64,000 nucleotides of DNA from Nocardia paucivorans NBRC 100373 (GCF_000308675.1 NZ_BAGE01000006.1:31692-95691), one strand, 5' to 3'. Positions 47,602 through 57,073 are shown, counted from the stretch's first letter. Notes: generated by a model not told the origin, from the letters alone. A program made the numbers and translations.

Positions 47602-49699
47602 CATCACCACCGACCGCCGCAACCTCAACGCCCAGCTTCAAGAGACCGTGGGCGGGTTCGAGCGGGTGCAGGGCCTGGTGGTGGAGATCGACGAGAAGCG
47701 GGGCGCGAAGTCCCGCCAGCTCGCCGACGCCCTGTCCAAGGAGTCGGGCAAGATCATCCCCATCACCTTGCAGACCTTCCCCGCGCTGCTGGATTTCCTG
47801 AAAGGCGAACCCGCCGAACTGCTCGGCGGCCGGTTCGCCGTGATCGTCGACGAGGCGCATTCCTCGCAGTCCGGTGACGCGGCCGCCGCGGTGCGGGCGG
47901 CGCTGCGCGACCTGGGCCTGGACACCGACGACGAGGACGAGGGCGCGGTGGAACTCACCCTCGACGAACGGCTGAAACGCAAAGCCGAGGCGCGCGGCCA
48001 CGCGAAGAACCTGTCGTATTTCGCGTTCACCGCGACCCCGAAGGCGAAAACCCTGGAAGCCTTCGGCACCCTCGAAGGCGACCACTACCGGCCGTTCCAC
48101 ACCTATTCCATGCGCCAGGCCATCGAGGAGGGTTTCATCCTCGACCCGCTGCGCAACTACACCACCTACAAAACCTTCTACCGCCTGGTCAACGAGAACC
48201 CCGACGACCGGAAGGTGCCGGAGTCGAAGGCGAAAACGCTGCTGGCCCGGTTCGCCGCCACCCACCCGTCCACCGTGCAGCAGCAGGCACAGGTGATCGC
48301 GGAGCATTTCATCACCCACACCCGGCCCCGGCTAGGCGGCCGCGCCAAGGCCATGGTGGTCACCGATTCACGCAAGAGCGCGGTCGCCATGACCCGCGCC
48401 ATCCGCGAATACCTCGACCTCAACGAGTACGCCGCCCGCTACCCGGACGTCGGCGTGCTGGTCGCGTTCTCCGGCGGCCTCGACTACGACGGCGAGGAAA
48501 CCAGCGAGGAGAAGGAGAACGGGGGACTCAAGGAGAGCGAACTGCCCGCGGCCTTCGCCTACACCCGCGCCGACGATATCGCCACCCGGTCCGGCGGTAA
48601 GGGGCAGCGGGAATACCGGATCCTGGTGGTCGCGGAGAAATACCAGACCGGGTTCGACCAGCCGCTGCTCACCACGATGTATGTCAACAAATCGTTGAAG
48701 GGCATCGCGGCAGTGCAGACGCTGTCGCGGTTGAACCGCACCCACGAACGCAAGAGCCAGGAGGACCTGGTCGTCCTCGACTTCGTCAACGACGGCGACA
48801 AGATCCAGGAATCGTTCCGGCCCTACTACGAGCTGGCCGAGGCCATGCCCACCGACCCGAACCTGCTCTACCGCGCCCAGGACAAGGTGCTGGCCCCGCC
48901 CATCCTGCTGTCACACGAGATGCGCTCGTTCGCCGACGCCTACACCCGCGCGGAGGAGAAGGCCGCCGGGTCCACCGCGGTCTGGCAGAATCTGCACGCC
49001 GACCTCTACGTCCACCTCGCGCCGGCGGTGAACCGTTTCACGGAGCTGCTGGACAGCGGCGACGAGGACGACGTCGACACCGCCGAGGAGTTCCGTTCGG
49101 ATCTGCGCGACTACGTGCGTAAATACGGGTTCCTCGCCCAGATCGTGCCCTACCGCGACGTCGACCTGGAAACCCTGCACCTCTACGGCAAACACCTGCT
49201 GAACGTGCTGCCGCGCCGGTCCGACGGCGGTGTCGATATCGGCGAGGTGGATCTGAGCTATCTGCGCGTGCAGAAGATGGGCGAGGCGGATATCAGCCTC
49301 ACCCCGGAGGGCGCGCAAGTGCTGCCCGGTTTCGGTGACGGGACCGGTGGCCCGCAGGAACCGGAGAAAACGCTGCTGTCGGAACTCATCTCGCGGTTCA
49401 ATGACAAATTCGGCACCGACTTCACCGAAGACGACGTGGCCAAACCGTTCCAGCAGGCGATGGAGGACGACGGGGTGCAACTGGCCGCCGCCGCCAACCA
49501 GAACGAAGAGGACTTCCAGGGCAAATTCGTCGAGGTCTTCGAGAAGAAGATGGTGGAGAACTTCGCCACCCAGCAGAACCTGGGCCGCCGCTACTTCAGC
49601 AAATCCGATCCGGCGTTCAAGGAAACCCTGAACAAACAGCTCGGCCGCGCGGCGTGGCGGCTGCTCAGACGGCAACACGGTATAGACGGGGCGGCCTGA
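47585..49699 (+). pseudogene. hsdR: N-terminally truncated type I restriction subunit HsdR
   Basis: 704 residues of an enzyme normally about 1000. It begins abruptly at VFDKVIITTDRRNLNAQLQ, just after where Walker A (GSGKT) should be; the endonuclease domain and Walker A are missing. Present are the DEAH box VDEAHSSQSGD, YFAFTATPKAKTLEAFG, the helicase second lobe (ILVVAEKYQTGFDQPLL, LSRLNRTHERKSQED) and the C-terminal helical domain. A stop codon lies in frame about 60 bases upstream and the GTG at 47585 lacks a ribosome site. No hsdM or hsdS is nearby. It cannot be a working translocase or nuclease. Confidence 0.85.
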
Positions 49700-49757
49700 A
49701 CCACCAGAAGACCGCGCGCGTGCTCCCCGCGCGTGGGATGACACAGCAGGGGACGAT

Positions 49758-51323
49758 ATGGGGAAAACGATCGCCGGACGCTACGAGCTGACCCAGCAGC
49801 TCAGCTCCGGCGGCATGGGTTCGGTCTGGCGCGGCTACGACAGCGTGCTCGACCGGCCGGTCGCGATCAAACGCATCCGGGTGGACCAGGTGGACACCGG
49901 GGAAGTGGCCGAGGAATTCGCCGAACGCTTCCGGCGGGAAGCCCGGGTGACGGCGCGAATCCGCCACCACGGGGTGCCGCAGGTGTTCGACGCCGGACTC
50001 GACGCGTCCTACGAACACGTCTTCCTGGTGATGGAGTTGATCGACGGCGTGCCGCCGGCCGACTACATCGAACCCGGCGCCGGACTGCCGCTGTCGTGGG
50101 TGGCCTCGGTCGCCGCCCAGATCGCCACCGTCTTATCCCACGCGCACGCCCTGCCGGTGGTGCACCGCGACCTCGAACCCGCCAATGTGCTCATCACCCG
50201 CGACGGTTCGGTGAAAGTGATCGACTTCGGTATCGCCGCCATCCTCGACCGCAACGCCCGCAAGCTCACCAAAACCGGCGCGGCCATCGGCACCCTGCGG
50301 TACATGGCGCCGGAAGCGATGCACGGCTACGCGGTGGCCCCGCGCACCGACCTCTACGCTCTCGGCTGCCTGATCCACGAAATGGTCAGCGGCGAACCGG
50401 TCTTCGACGACGAATCGCCCTACCGGGTGCAGCACGCCCATATGGAGGAGCCCCCGACCCCGCTGCGGCAACTCCGGCCGGAGGTGCCGGTCGAATTCGA
50501 GCGGCTCGTCCTGGACCTGTTGGAGAAGGAACCACAACAGCGCCCGGCCGACGCCTACACCGTGTACGAGCGTCTGCTGCCGTTTCTGCCCATCCCCGGA
50601 ACCGAGATAGAACCCGACGCGGTATACCTGCCGGGGTTACCCGATCCCACGCGGATCTTCCGCCGCCCCAATGCGCCCCTGGAAACAGCGCAGGTCGAAC
50701 CGACCCGAACGCATACGGCCGGCATTCCACCCACCGCGCCGCTCACCGCGACACACCTCGACACCGCCGTGGCCAAGGCCCGAGAGCGGTATTCGGAGCT
50801 CCTCGAACTCGAACGTTTCGCTCAGGCCGCCGACGCGCTAGCCGCTGTCCTGGAACAGGCCGCCGAGGCGCGCGGCATGGACAATGCCAAGGTCCTGGGG
50901 TTGCGGCGCGATATGGCCGCCGCGTGGGCGCTCGGTGGTGAGTACCGCCGCGCGCGCACCGAGCTGGAGGCGTTGGCCGAGGCGTACCGCCGGGTCGAGG
51001 GAAAGTTCAGTGAGTCGGCGTGGGAGATCCGTGCCGCGGCCGTCCAGTGTCAGATGCAGCTCGGCGATATCGACGGGGGACCGACCGCCATGCGCACCCT
51101 GCTCGCCGAAGTCGTCGCGGCCGCCGGCGACAGCAGCGAACTCGCCCTCGACCTACGATTCGACCTCGCTGAACTGTTGGCGGGCACCGGTGACCTGACC
51201 GGCGCGCTCGAGCTACTCGAACCCATGTACGCCGACCTGTGCATCCTGCGCGGTGCGAACGATGACTTCACCATGGCCGTCGCGGAACGAATCGACAGAC
51301 TGCAAAACCTTTACCCGGACTGA
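49758..51323 (+). CDS. Ser/Thr protein kinase with helical-repeat C-terminus
   Basis: Hanks-type kinase of 521 residues. Gly-loop LSSGGMGSV (15-23), catalytic Lys38 in VAIKRI, Glu61, HRD at 136-138, Asn143, DFG at 156-158 and APE in MAPEAMHG. Glu140 replaces the lysine of the usual HRDLKPxN, which may reduce or alter activity. No membrane helix; after residue 285 comes a proline-rich linker and about 180 residues of TPR-like helices (ERYSELLELERFAQAADALA). GGGGA precedes the ATG. It starts 58 bases behind the HsdR remnant, so it may be a survivor of a restriction or defence operon. Confidence 0.9.
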   Translation: MGKTIAGRYELTQQLSSGGMGSVWRGYDSVLDRPVAIKRIRVDQVDTGEVAEEFAERFRREARVTARIRHHGVPQVFDAGLDASYEHVFLVMELIDGVPPADYIEPGAGLPLSWVASVAAQIATVLSHAHALPVVHRDLEPANVLITRDGSVKVIDFGIAAILDRNARKLTKTGAAIGTLRYMAPEAMHGYAVAPRTDLYALGCLIHEMVSGEPVFDDESPYRVQHAHMEEPPTPLRQLRPEVPVEFERLVLDLLEKEPQQRPADAYTVYERLLPFLPIPGTEIEPDAVYLPGLPDPTRIFRRPNAPLETAQVEPTRTHTAGIPPTAPLTATHLDTAVAKARERYSELLELERFAQAADALAAVLEQAAEARGMDNAKVLGLRRDMAAAWALGGEYRRARTELEALAEAYRRVEGKFSESAWEIRAAAVQCQMQLGDIDGGPTAMRTLLAEVVAAAGDSSELALDLRFDLAELLAGTGDLTGALELLEPMYADLCILRGANDDFTMAVAERIDRLQNLYPD

Positions 51324-51475
51324 ATAACCTCAGATCAACATGGGGAGGAGGGATAACCCATCAGCTCGAGAGCGGCCCGCACGTCTACGGAAAGCGCCGC
51401 CCATATGTGGTTGGGCGTCGCGGACTACGAACGCATGGCCGACGACTACGCGACGAGGGAATAACCTACCCGTTG

Positions 51476-51481
51476 TATAAT
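51476..51481 (+). promoter_or_regulatory. -10 element of the higBA operon
   Basis: TATAAT, 21 bases before the toxin GTG, in an AT-rich stretch that contains the palindrome GTATAATAC. This is the likely promoter and site of antitoxin autoregulation. Confidence 0.55.
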
Positions 51482-51501
51482 ACTGAGGATATATTCGGTG
51501 C

Positions 51502-51864
51502 GTGTGGAACGTGATCTTGATGGAGGAGGTGGATGAGTGGTTCGTTGCCTTGGCTCGCACCGATGCCGAGCAGGCCGCTCGGGTCGAGGCGGCTATCGAT
51601 ACGCTCGCCGATGAAGGACCGCTACTCGGGCGGCCCTTGGCGGACCGGATCAAGGGATCACGGCTGCACCATTCAAAAGAGCTTCGGCCATTGGCGACCA
51701 ACATACGGATTCTGTTTGTCTTCGACTCGGACCGTCAGGCGATTCTGCTGGTCGCCGGGGATAAAGCAGGACGGTGGAAACAGTGGTACATCGACAACAT
51801 CCCGGTAGCCGAGGCGCGCTATCAGCGGTGGCTCGATAGGGAAGGTGAGAACGATGGCGCGTAG
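51502..51864 (+). CDS. higB: HigB/RelE-superfamily toxin
   Basis: A 120-residue toxin of the phage-derived Gp49/HigB type, a ribosome-linked mRNA interferase. Key stretches: EEVDEWFVALARTDAEQAAR, LGRPLADRIKGSRLHHSKEL, NIRILFVFDSDRQAILLVAG and DKAGRWKQWYIDNIP; the basic and tryptophan residues in the last two are the usual catalytic region. GTG start; it overlaps the antitoxin gene by 11 bases, toxin first as is characteristic of HigBA. A decayed relative lies at 2374-2720. Confidence 0.9.
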   Translation: MWNVILMEEVDEWFVALARTDAEQAARVEAAIDTLADEGPLLGRPLADRIKGSRLHHSKELRPLATNIRILFVFDSDRQAILLVAGDKAGRWKQWYIDNIPVAEARYQRWLDREGENDGA

Positions 51865-52174
51865 TTGGAAGGACGTGAAGGCCGACGTGCACGCACAGGG
51901 ACTCATCGCGCCTGCACATGTTGCCGAGGCGAAGCGGGAGATCGAAGGGGCTCGGCGAGCCTATCGCCTGGCGCAGGTCCGTAAGGCTCAGGCACGTACG
52001 CAAAGTGAGATCGCCAAGGTGATGGGTGTTACGCAAGCGCGGGTGTCCAATATCGAGCGGGGCGACATGTCGCACACCGAGCTCGGCACATTGGATGCCT
52101 ATGTTCGTGCGGTTGGAGGAAGGCTTCGCGTGGTCGCCGAGTTCGGTAACGGCGACACCTTGACCCTGCAGTAA
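51854..52174 (+). CDS. higA: HigA-type XRE antitoxin
   Basis: 106 residues: MARSWKDVKADVHAQGLIAP, a basic linker, and an XRE helix-turn-helix (SEIAKVMGVTQARVSNIERG) followed by GTLDAYVRAVGGRLRVVAEF. It neutralises HigB and represses the operon. ATG 51854 is preferred since MARSWKD is the conserved start and AAGGTGAG precedes it; GTG 51845 is in frame. Confidence 0.9.
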   Translation: MARSWKDVKADVHAQGLIAPAHVAEAKREIEGARRAYRLAQVRKAQARTQSEIAKVMGVTQARVSNIERGDMSHTELGTLDAYVRAVGGRLRVVAEFGNGDTLTLQ

Positions 52175-52240
52175 TCACAACTGTCCACCCGTGGTATTTC
52201 CCCGACCTCGGCGTCCACTGTGGCGCTTCCTCCTCCGGCG

Positions 52241-52486
52241 CTATCGGTCTCTCGTCGTGCCATTCGGCCACACCACATCGACCGGGACGCTACGATCCTT
52301 CGCCGGCTCGACGCCGAGGGTGGCTGCCGCCGCGGAGACGAAGGCCGGAGGCGGCGTATCGTGGCCACGCTCGATGGGGTGTACGGTGTGCACGCTGTAG
52401 TCCATCTTTGCGGCCAACTGTTTCCGGGGGAGGCAGGCGAGTTTCCGTTGCTCGGCGATACGTTCACCGATTCGTTTCTGTGTCAC
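52241..52486 (-). pseudogene. truncated XRE regulator (N-terminal domain only)
   Basis: 81 residues: RIGERIAEQRKLACLPRKQL, KMDYSVHTVHPIERGHDTPP and PAFVSAAAATLGVEP, alignable with the first 70 residues of the XRE-TPR protein at 43210-44421 (RVAEERKLAGLTQARLAA, APASPAFVSACARALKVG). The TPR-like domain of some 320 residues is absent; the frame stops next to the end of higA, which suggests deletion at the time the HigBA unit arrived. It may still bind DNA. Confidence 0.6.
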
Positions 52487-52696
52487 GACGCAGACGCCGA
52501 TCCTGATCGGAATCCCCTCTGGCGCGAGAATAGCGGGCCTTCGACGTCAAGGTTTGGCGACGAACTATCAGTTCGCTATTGGTCGCGCTAGCATGTCGCT
52601 GCGAATCTGATTTCGACACCACTGCGTTGCCGCCATCATCAGGGTCGCCTCGGGCGGGTCACCGCCACACCGCGACGACACGATACCGAGGTTGTT

Positions 52697-52882
52697 GTGA
52701 CAGAAATCCAAGATCCGATTACCCAGATGCGTTCGGGCATACGCGCGCGGTGGCGACCCCACGAGTCTCCACCGGTTGCCATGGTAACGATTCCCGGCGG
52801 TGTCCGATTAGAAGGGCAGGTACGTGACATTTCATCACATCGAATTCCGACCAAAACGGTTGCGTTGAAGGGAGTTCAGTAG
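52697..52882 (+). pseudogene. decayed copy of the small ORF opposite an XRE gene
   Basis: A GTG frame of 61 residues whose first 25 (EIQDPITQMRSGIRARWRPH) match the small protein at 44584 (EINTDPAAEMRSGIWAPGWPH); the remainder, including the HKDCGLECARKQ motif, is missing. The DNA before it (GGTCACCGCCACA...GATACCGAGG) also resembles the 44550-44580 leader. Together with the truncated XRE gene it is a second, degenerate copy of that divergent locus. Confidence 0.6.
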
Positions 52883-52885
52883 CTC

Positions 52886-53377
52886 ATGCTCCGAAACGGG
52901 AAGGCCTCGAAAGGCACTGCGACCCGGCGGGTACTCGCGGGAACGGCCGCGGTGGCAGCGCTGATGTTCGGAGCGCCGGGCACGGCATCGGCGGCCGACT
53001 TCTCCGCGGTGGTCGATATGCAGTGCGTCGGGTTGAGCCCCAATATCGTCGATGTGCCCTACAGCGGAAGGGTGTATGTCGGTCAGTACAGCGGTCGGCC
53101 GGGCTGGACGAGTCTGAGTGTGCACACCGGTGCGAGCATCTGGGGTAACTACACCACTCATCCCACGCTCACCTGGACCAACCTGGCCACCGGTGTTTCG
53201 GGCACCGCGAGTGGATCGGTGCCGGTGTCCTCCATGTTCGGCACCGGGGGGCAGGTCGCTTTCGATGCGTGGGACCTCGGCCCCGGGCCGGTGCGTTTCG
53301 ATCTCTCGGTCGTCAACTCCGGTTTGGTTCCGGTGCCTGCGGTCAACTGCTCAGGGGTGCTCGATATCCCGGCCTGA
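52886..53377 (+). CDS. secreted protein of unknown function
   Basis: 163 residues with a clear signal peptide (basic KASKGTATRRVLAG, hydrophobic TAAVAALMFGAPGTASA, cleavage after ASA near 36). The mature part is beta-rich with one disulfide possible between the cysteines in MQCVGLSP and VNCSGVLD. No family recognised. The 3' end overlaps the end of the LysR gene on the other strand by 35 bases. Confidence 0.75.
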   Translation: MLRNGKASKGTATRRVLAGTAAVAALMFGAPGTASAADFSAVVDMQCVGLSPNIVDVPYSGRVYVGQYSGRPGWTSLSVHTGASIWGNYTTHPTLTWTNLATGVSGTASGSVPVSSMFGTGGQVAFDAWDLGPGPVRFDLSVVNSGLVPVPAVNCSGVLDIPA

Positions 53378-54344
53378 TCCTGTTGCGCGGGTGCGGGTGA
53401 TCGACGGGACCGGCGCGGTGCGCGGCCCAGGATGGGAGCCAGGCCGGTTCGGGAAGCGGTGCCAGGCTCGCGAAGTGGTCGATGATCGTCCGTAGTCCCG
53501 GGTGTGGATTCGTTTCGGGGAGCAGAAGGGAAATCGGGTAGGCGAGCGTCGGGTTCACGATCGGAATGCGGCGTAGATCGTAGTTCGCCGGCCAGATATA
53601 GCGGTCTCGGGCGCCCACGAGGGTGGCCACTTCGGCGGATTCCGCGAGGGTGTCGAGGAGGACCTCGTCGCCGAAGTGGGGGCCCGTGGCGTCGATGCGG
53701 AGGTCGAAGGCGGTGGCGAGTTGGTCGTAGAACTGTGCCCATTCGCTTCGGGGCACGATACCCGGCACCCAGATCCGTTGTTTGCGCAGTCGGGACGGGG
53801 TCAGTGTTCGCGCGGCGGCAAGTGGGTGCCGGGGGCCGACGAGGAGTTCCAGGGGGGAATCGAAGACGTGGATCATGCGCACACCGTGCGGCAGCGTGGT
53901 GGGGTCGGTGACGGTGCGGAACGAGGCATCGATATCGCCGGCCCGGACGGCGTCGGCCGCCGCGTGCGGGTCGTCGCCCCGGAGAGTCACCACGTCGAGG
54001 GCGGTTTCGGGGTGCGAGCGCCAGTAGTCGTGCAGTATGACGGCCTGGGCGCTGCGTCGGCCCAGTACGTCGATCCGTAGGGCTCGCGAGCCGGGGTGGA
54101 CCGCGGTGACGGCGCGGTCGACATTGGTGACGATATTTCGGGCGTGCGGGAGGAACGCCTGGCCGTCGAGTGTCAACTCGACGCCTCGGGCGGTGCGGGT
54201 GAACAGTCGGACCCCCAGTTCCCGCTCCAGGGCGGCGATCCGTTTGGAGACCGCCTGCTGGGTCACGCCCAACTCGTCGGCCGCATACCGCAGCTGTCCG
54301 AGCTCGGCCGCTCGGACGAATGAGCGCACTGCCTCGGTGTCCAT
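53343..54344 (-). CDS. LysR-family transcriptional regulator
   Basis: 333 residues: winged helix-turn-helix at 1-60 (RSFVRAAELGQLRYAADELG, VTQQAVSKRIAALERELGVR) and a substrate-binding-protein-like sensor from about 90. It diverges from the MFS gene at 54467, and an inverted repeat of LysR type stands between them at 54364-54378, so it most likely controls that exporter and itself. The last 25 residues are arginine/proline-rich and probably not conserved. Confidence 0.9.
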   Translation of the reverse strand: MDTEAVRSFVRAAELGQLRYAADELGVTQQAVSKRIAALERELGVRLFTRTARGVELTLDGQAFLPHARNIVTNVDRAVTAVHPGSRALRIDVLGRRSAQAVILHDYWRSHPETALDVVTLRGDDPHAAADAVRAGDIDASFRTVTDPTTLPHGVRMIHVFDSPLELLVGPRHPLAAARTLTPSRLRKQRIWVPGIVPRSEWAQFYDQLATAFDLRIDATGPHFGDEVLLDTLAESAEVATLVGARDRYIWPANYDLRRIPIVNPTLAYPISLLLPETNPHPGLRTIIDHFASLAPLPEPAWLPSWAAHRAGPVDHPHPRNRIRPGYRAPLSS

Positions 54345-54363
54345 CGGCTCATCTTATATATGT

Positions 54364-54378
54364 ACAACCAAAAGTTGT
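54364..54378. promoter_or_regulatory. probable LysR operator
   Basis: ACAAC-CAAAA-GTTGT, a 15-base T-N11-A-like inverted repeat, 19 bases before the LysR start, next to TATATATG which may be its -10 region. Confidence 0.55.
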
Positions 54379-54466
54379 GGCTCGCCGAGGGGCGGTTGTT
54401 TGATCTCGGCCTCGGGCAACCGGTGTGATTCGAGGACTCGAATATTGGTTGTCGCGGAGGAGTTGT

Positions 54467-55717
54467 GTGAGCGTGCGGTCGGGCTCCGATCTCGGTTGGC
54501 TGTGGTGGGCCTACGCCGTCAGCACATATGGGACGTGGATCGCCTTCGGGGCGTTTCCGCTCATCGCGGTGCAGGTGCTGCACTCCTCGGCCTTCGCGGT
54601 CTCGCTGCTGGAGGCGGCCGGACTCGCCGTAGCGGCGATTGTCGCGATCCCGCTCGGGCCGTGGATCGAGTATCGGGCCAAACGTCCGGTGATGATCGGG
54701 GCGGATCTGGTTCGATTCCTCGCGATGGTGAGCATTCCGTTCGCGTACTTCCTCGGTGTGCTGTCCTACCTCCAACTGTTGGTGGTTTCGGTTGTCTCCG
54801 GCGCCGCGGGTATCGCTTTTACCGCCGCCTCCGGTGCATACCTGAAGCACCTCGTTCGCGGTGATCGCCTCCTTGCCGCGAACGGCAGGTTCGAGGGCAC
54901 GAGTTGGGTGGCGACCGCGGCCGGACCGCCACTCGGCGGTGCGCTCATCGGGTTGCTCGGGCCGGTCGTCACCATCGCGGTCGATGCCTTCAGTTATCTG
55001 CTTTCCGCACTCGGGGTCCGCCGCATTCGTGGTGGCGATATCGCCGCGCCCCGTGATCCGGACGACGGGTCGCGGGGTGTAGACCTCCTCGGTGGGTGGC
55101 GGTTCATCCTCCGCGACCGCGTACTGCGGGGCCTGTTTCTCAACTCGGTGCTGGTCGGTGGCCTGATCATGGCCACCCACCCGTTGCTGGCCGTTCTCAT
55201 GTTGGGTGAATACCGCTTTCCGGCCTGGCAATACGGTCTCGCCTTCGGAGTCCCGGCGCTCGGCGGTTTCGTGGGCGCTCGGCTCTCCGCATGTCTCGTC
55301 TCCCGCTACGGTCGGCGTGGGGTCATGATCGTCTTCGGTTGGCTGCGCTCGTTTTTCCCGCTCGGTCTCGTACTCGTCCATCCCGGTGTCACCGGACTTC
55401 TCACCGTGATTGTCGTCGAGGCCCTGCTGATCACCTGCATGGGCATTTTCAATCCGATCAACGCCACCGAACGGCTGCAACGGACTCCCGCCGGCCATGC
55501 GGCCCGTGTCCTCGCCGCATGGAGTGTCGGCGGCAAAATCGCGCAGGCCGGCCTCATGGTGCTCTGGGGTCTGCTCGCCACGCTCACCGGTCCTCGCCTT
55601 GCGATCGCACTATCCGGTGTTCTTCTGCTCGCCACTCCGTTGTTACTGCCCACATCGGCCGGGCCGCTTTCCGGAGCCGCGGTTCCTTCGGGTTCCGGAT
55701 CACCCGAATGCGGGTGA
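54467..55717 (+). CDS. MFS transporter (enterobactin-exporter/MFS_3-like)
   Basis: 416 residues with about eleven or twelve helices; FPLIAVQVLHSSAFAVSLLE, the loop motif GPWIEYRAKRPVMI and GVPALGGFVGARLSACLVSR are typical of the MFS_3 exporter group. GTG 54467 is chosen for the GGAGGAG six bases upstream, over GTG 54425. Controlled presumably by the divergent LysR protein. The end overlaps a remnant of a SigJ-like gene. Confidence 0.85.
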   Translation: MSVRSGSDLGWLWWAYAVSTYGTWIAFGAFPLIAVQVLHSSAFAVSLLEAAGLAVAAIVAIPLGPWIEYRAKRPVMIGADLVRFLAMVSIPFAYFLGVLSYLQLLVVSVVSGAAGIAFTAASGAYLKHLVRGDRLLAANGRFEGTSWVATAAGPPLGGALIGLLGPVVTIAVDAFSYLLSALGVRRIRGGDIAAPRDPDDGSRGVDLLGGWRFILRDRVLRGLFLNSVLVGGLIMATHPLLAVLMLGEYRFPAWQYGLAFGVPALGGFVGARLSACLVSRYGRRGVMIVFGWLRSFFPLGLVLVHPGVTGLLTVIVVEALLITCMGIFNPINATERLQRTPAGHAARVLAAWSVGGKIAQAGLMVLWGLLATLTGPRLAIALSGVLLLATPLLLPTSAGPLSGAAVPSGSGSPECG

Positions 55718-55830
55718 TCCGGCCGTCGGCCATATCGAAGACGTAGACCGACACGATGGTGTCGTCGAGCCATCCCACCGGATCGGGTCGACCGTTCACC
55801 GTGCGTTCGAGCAGCTGCGGTTGGTCCGCG
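55660..55830 (-). pseudogene. C-terminal remnant of a SigJ/ECF41-like sigma factor
   Basis: Minus-strand frame with LLERTVNGRPDPVGWLDDTI, VSVYVFDMADGRITRIRVIR and NPKEPRL, the characteristic last section of the SnoaL tail of SigJ-type sigma factors (VNG.P..V....I, F.......I..I..VRNP). No sigma regions are found upstream, where the SnoaL-like gene 55903-56394 now stands. About 55 codons survive. Confidence 0.55.
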
Positions 55831-55902
55831 GTGTCCTGGGTATGGCCGGTATGAGCCGGCAGGTCGATATCTCGCTGCGTGCCGATTCCCGAGGAGCCGA
55901 TC

Positions 55903-56394
55903 ATGTCGATATCACCCGAGCTGCGCGCCCTTGCCGACCGCGTCGAGATCGAAGCGCTCGGCGGTGAGTTCACCGATGCGGTGATGATGCGCGATTTCGA
56001 CCGTCTGGCCGCGCTGTTCACCGACGACGCGGTATTGCGCATCCCCGACGCGGGTATCGAACTTTCCGGCCGCGCCGAATTCGAGCCCGGGATGCGGCGC
56101 ATGCAGGACATCTGGGAGTACTTCGTGCAACATACCCATCCCGGCGTGATCCGGATCGAGGGAGACACCGCTTCCGGGCGCGCGCACATCTGTGAATTCG
56201 GTCGGTTGCGCAACGGTGGTTCGCATCTGAATTACGCGATCTACCACGACCGCTATCGGCGAACGGGCGACGGCTGGAAGTTCACCGAGCGGGTCTACGA
56301 GATCCGCTACCTCGACGACTCACCGCTATCGGGTGCGCCACCGGGGGCGGGCGGAGCGAGGGTGGATGTATCTCTGCCGGAGGGGAGACAGTAA
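55903..56394 (+). CDS. SnoaL-like (NTF2 fold) protein
   Basis: 163 residues of a SnoaL_4-type cone: RALADRVEIEALGGEFTDAV, RDFDRLAALFTDDAVLRIP, RAHICEFGRLRNGG and YAIYHDRYRRTGDGWKFTER. Such proteins are hydrolases, isomerases or ligand binders; the substrate cannot be read. ATG 55903 with GAGGAG seven bases upstream. It is convergent with the TetR gene that follows. Confidence 0.83.
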   Translation: MSISPELRALADRVEIEALGGEFTDAVMMRDFDRLAALFTDDAVLRIPDAGIELSGRAEFEPGMRRMQDIWEYFVQHTHPGVIRIEGDTASGRAHICEFGRLRNGGSHLNYAIYHDRYRRTGDGWKFTERVYEIRYLDDSPLSGAPPGAGGARVDVSLPEGRQ

Positions 56395-56443
56395 TCGCGC
56401 GGCTGTTCACGGCGGCCCCGTGAACAGCGTCGTTTCCCGCAGG

Positions 56444-57031
56444 TCATCGGGCTTTCGCGGGCTCTTCCTGCGTGGTTCGGGGGATACGGCCCACGAGTTC
56501 TTCGACCCCGTTCAGGAATGTCTCGCAGACGAGGGTCGGGTCGGTCAGACAACCGGCCGCCATCGCGCCGTCGCGCAGCATCATGAAATGTCGGGCGGCG
56601 GGTTCCGGGTCGGGGTGGCCGGCCTCGGCGAGGATCTCGGTGATCGTGTCCTGGAACCACTGGCGGTGGGCGAGTACGGCCTGGTGGACCGGATGAGCGG
56701 GGTCGGGGTATTCGGCCACGGCATTGAGGAATGCGCATCCGCGGAATCCGGGGGTACGAATTCCGTCGGCGATGGATTGCCCGACGGCTCGAATGACGTC
56801 GACGGGGGAGGAGTTCTCGCTGCGTGCGGTATGCACCTGCGCGCGGATTCCCTCATCGATCCGGGTCAGATAGGCGACGACGAGGTTGTCCTTGCTCGGG
56901 AAATGCCGGTACAGGGTTGCGCGCGTCACCTGGGCGGCGGCAATGATGCGATCGATGCCCACCGCGTGGAGTCCTTCGGCGTAGAACAGTTCACTCGCGG
57001 TGCCGAGCAGTCGTGCCCGTGCTTGCGACAT
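56444..57031 (-). CDS. TetR-family repressor
   Basis: 195 residues: helix-turn-helix at about 8-50 (FYAEGLHAVGIDRIIAAAQV, TRATLYRHFPSKDNLV) and a C-terminal domain with GCAFLNAVAEYPDPAHPVH, as in repressors of alkyl-peroxide or quaternary-compound genes. It diverges from the DUF308/Ohr operon; two copies of its probable operator flank the shared promoter region at 57074-57144. Confidence 0.9.
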   Translation of the reverse strand: MSQARARLLGTASELFYAEGLHAVGIDRIIAAAQVTRATLYRHFPSKDNLVVAYLTRIDEGIRAQVHTARSENSSPVDVIRAVGQSIADGIRTPGFRGCAFLNAVAEYPDPAHPVHQAVLAHRQWFQDTITEILAEAGHPDPEPAARHFMMLRDGAMAAGCLTDPTLVCETFLNGVEELVGRIPRTTQEEPAKAR

Positions 57032-57073
57032 CTGACTTCTCCAAACTCTCCGGCTTCCTGCTTCGAGATTAGC

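Noticed and set aside
51324..51501. Short frame MWLGVADYERMADDYATRE before higB
   Set aside because: Nineteen codons with no ribosome site; may be the tail of a lost antitoxin-like gene, but support is too thin. The area is better explained as the higBA promoter.
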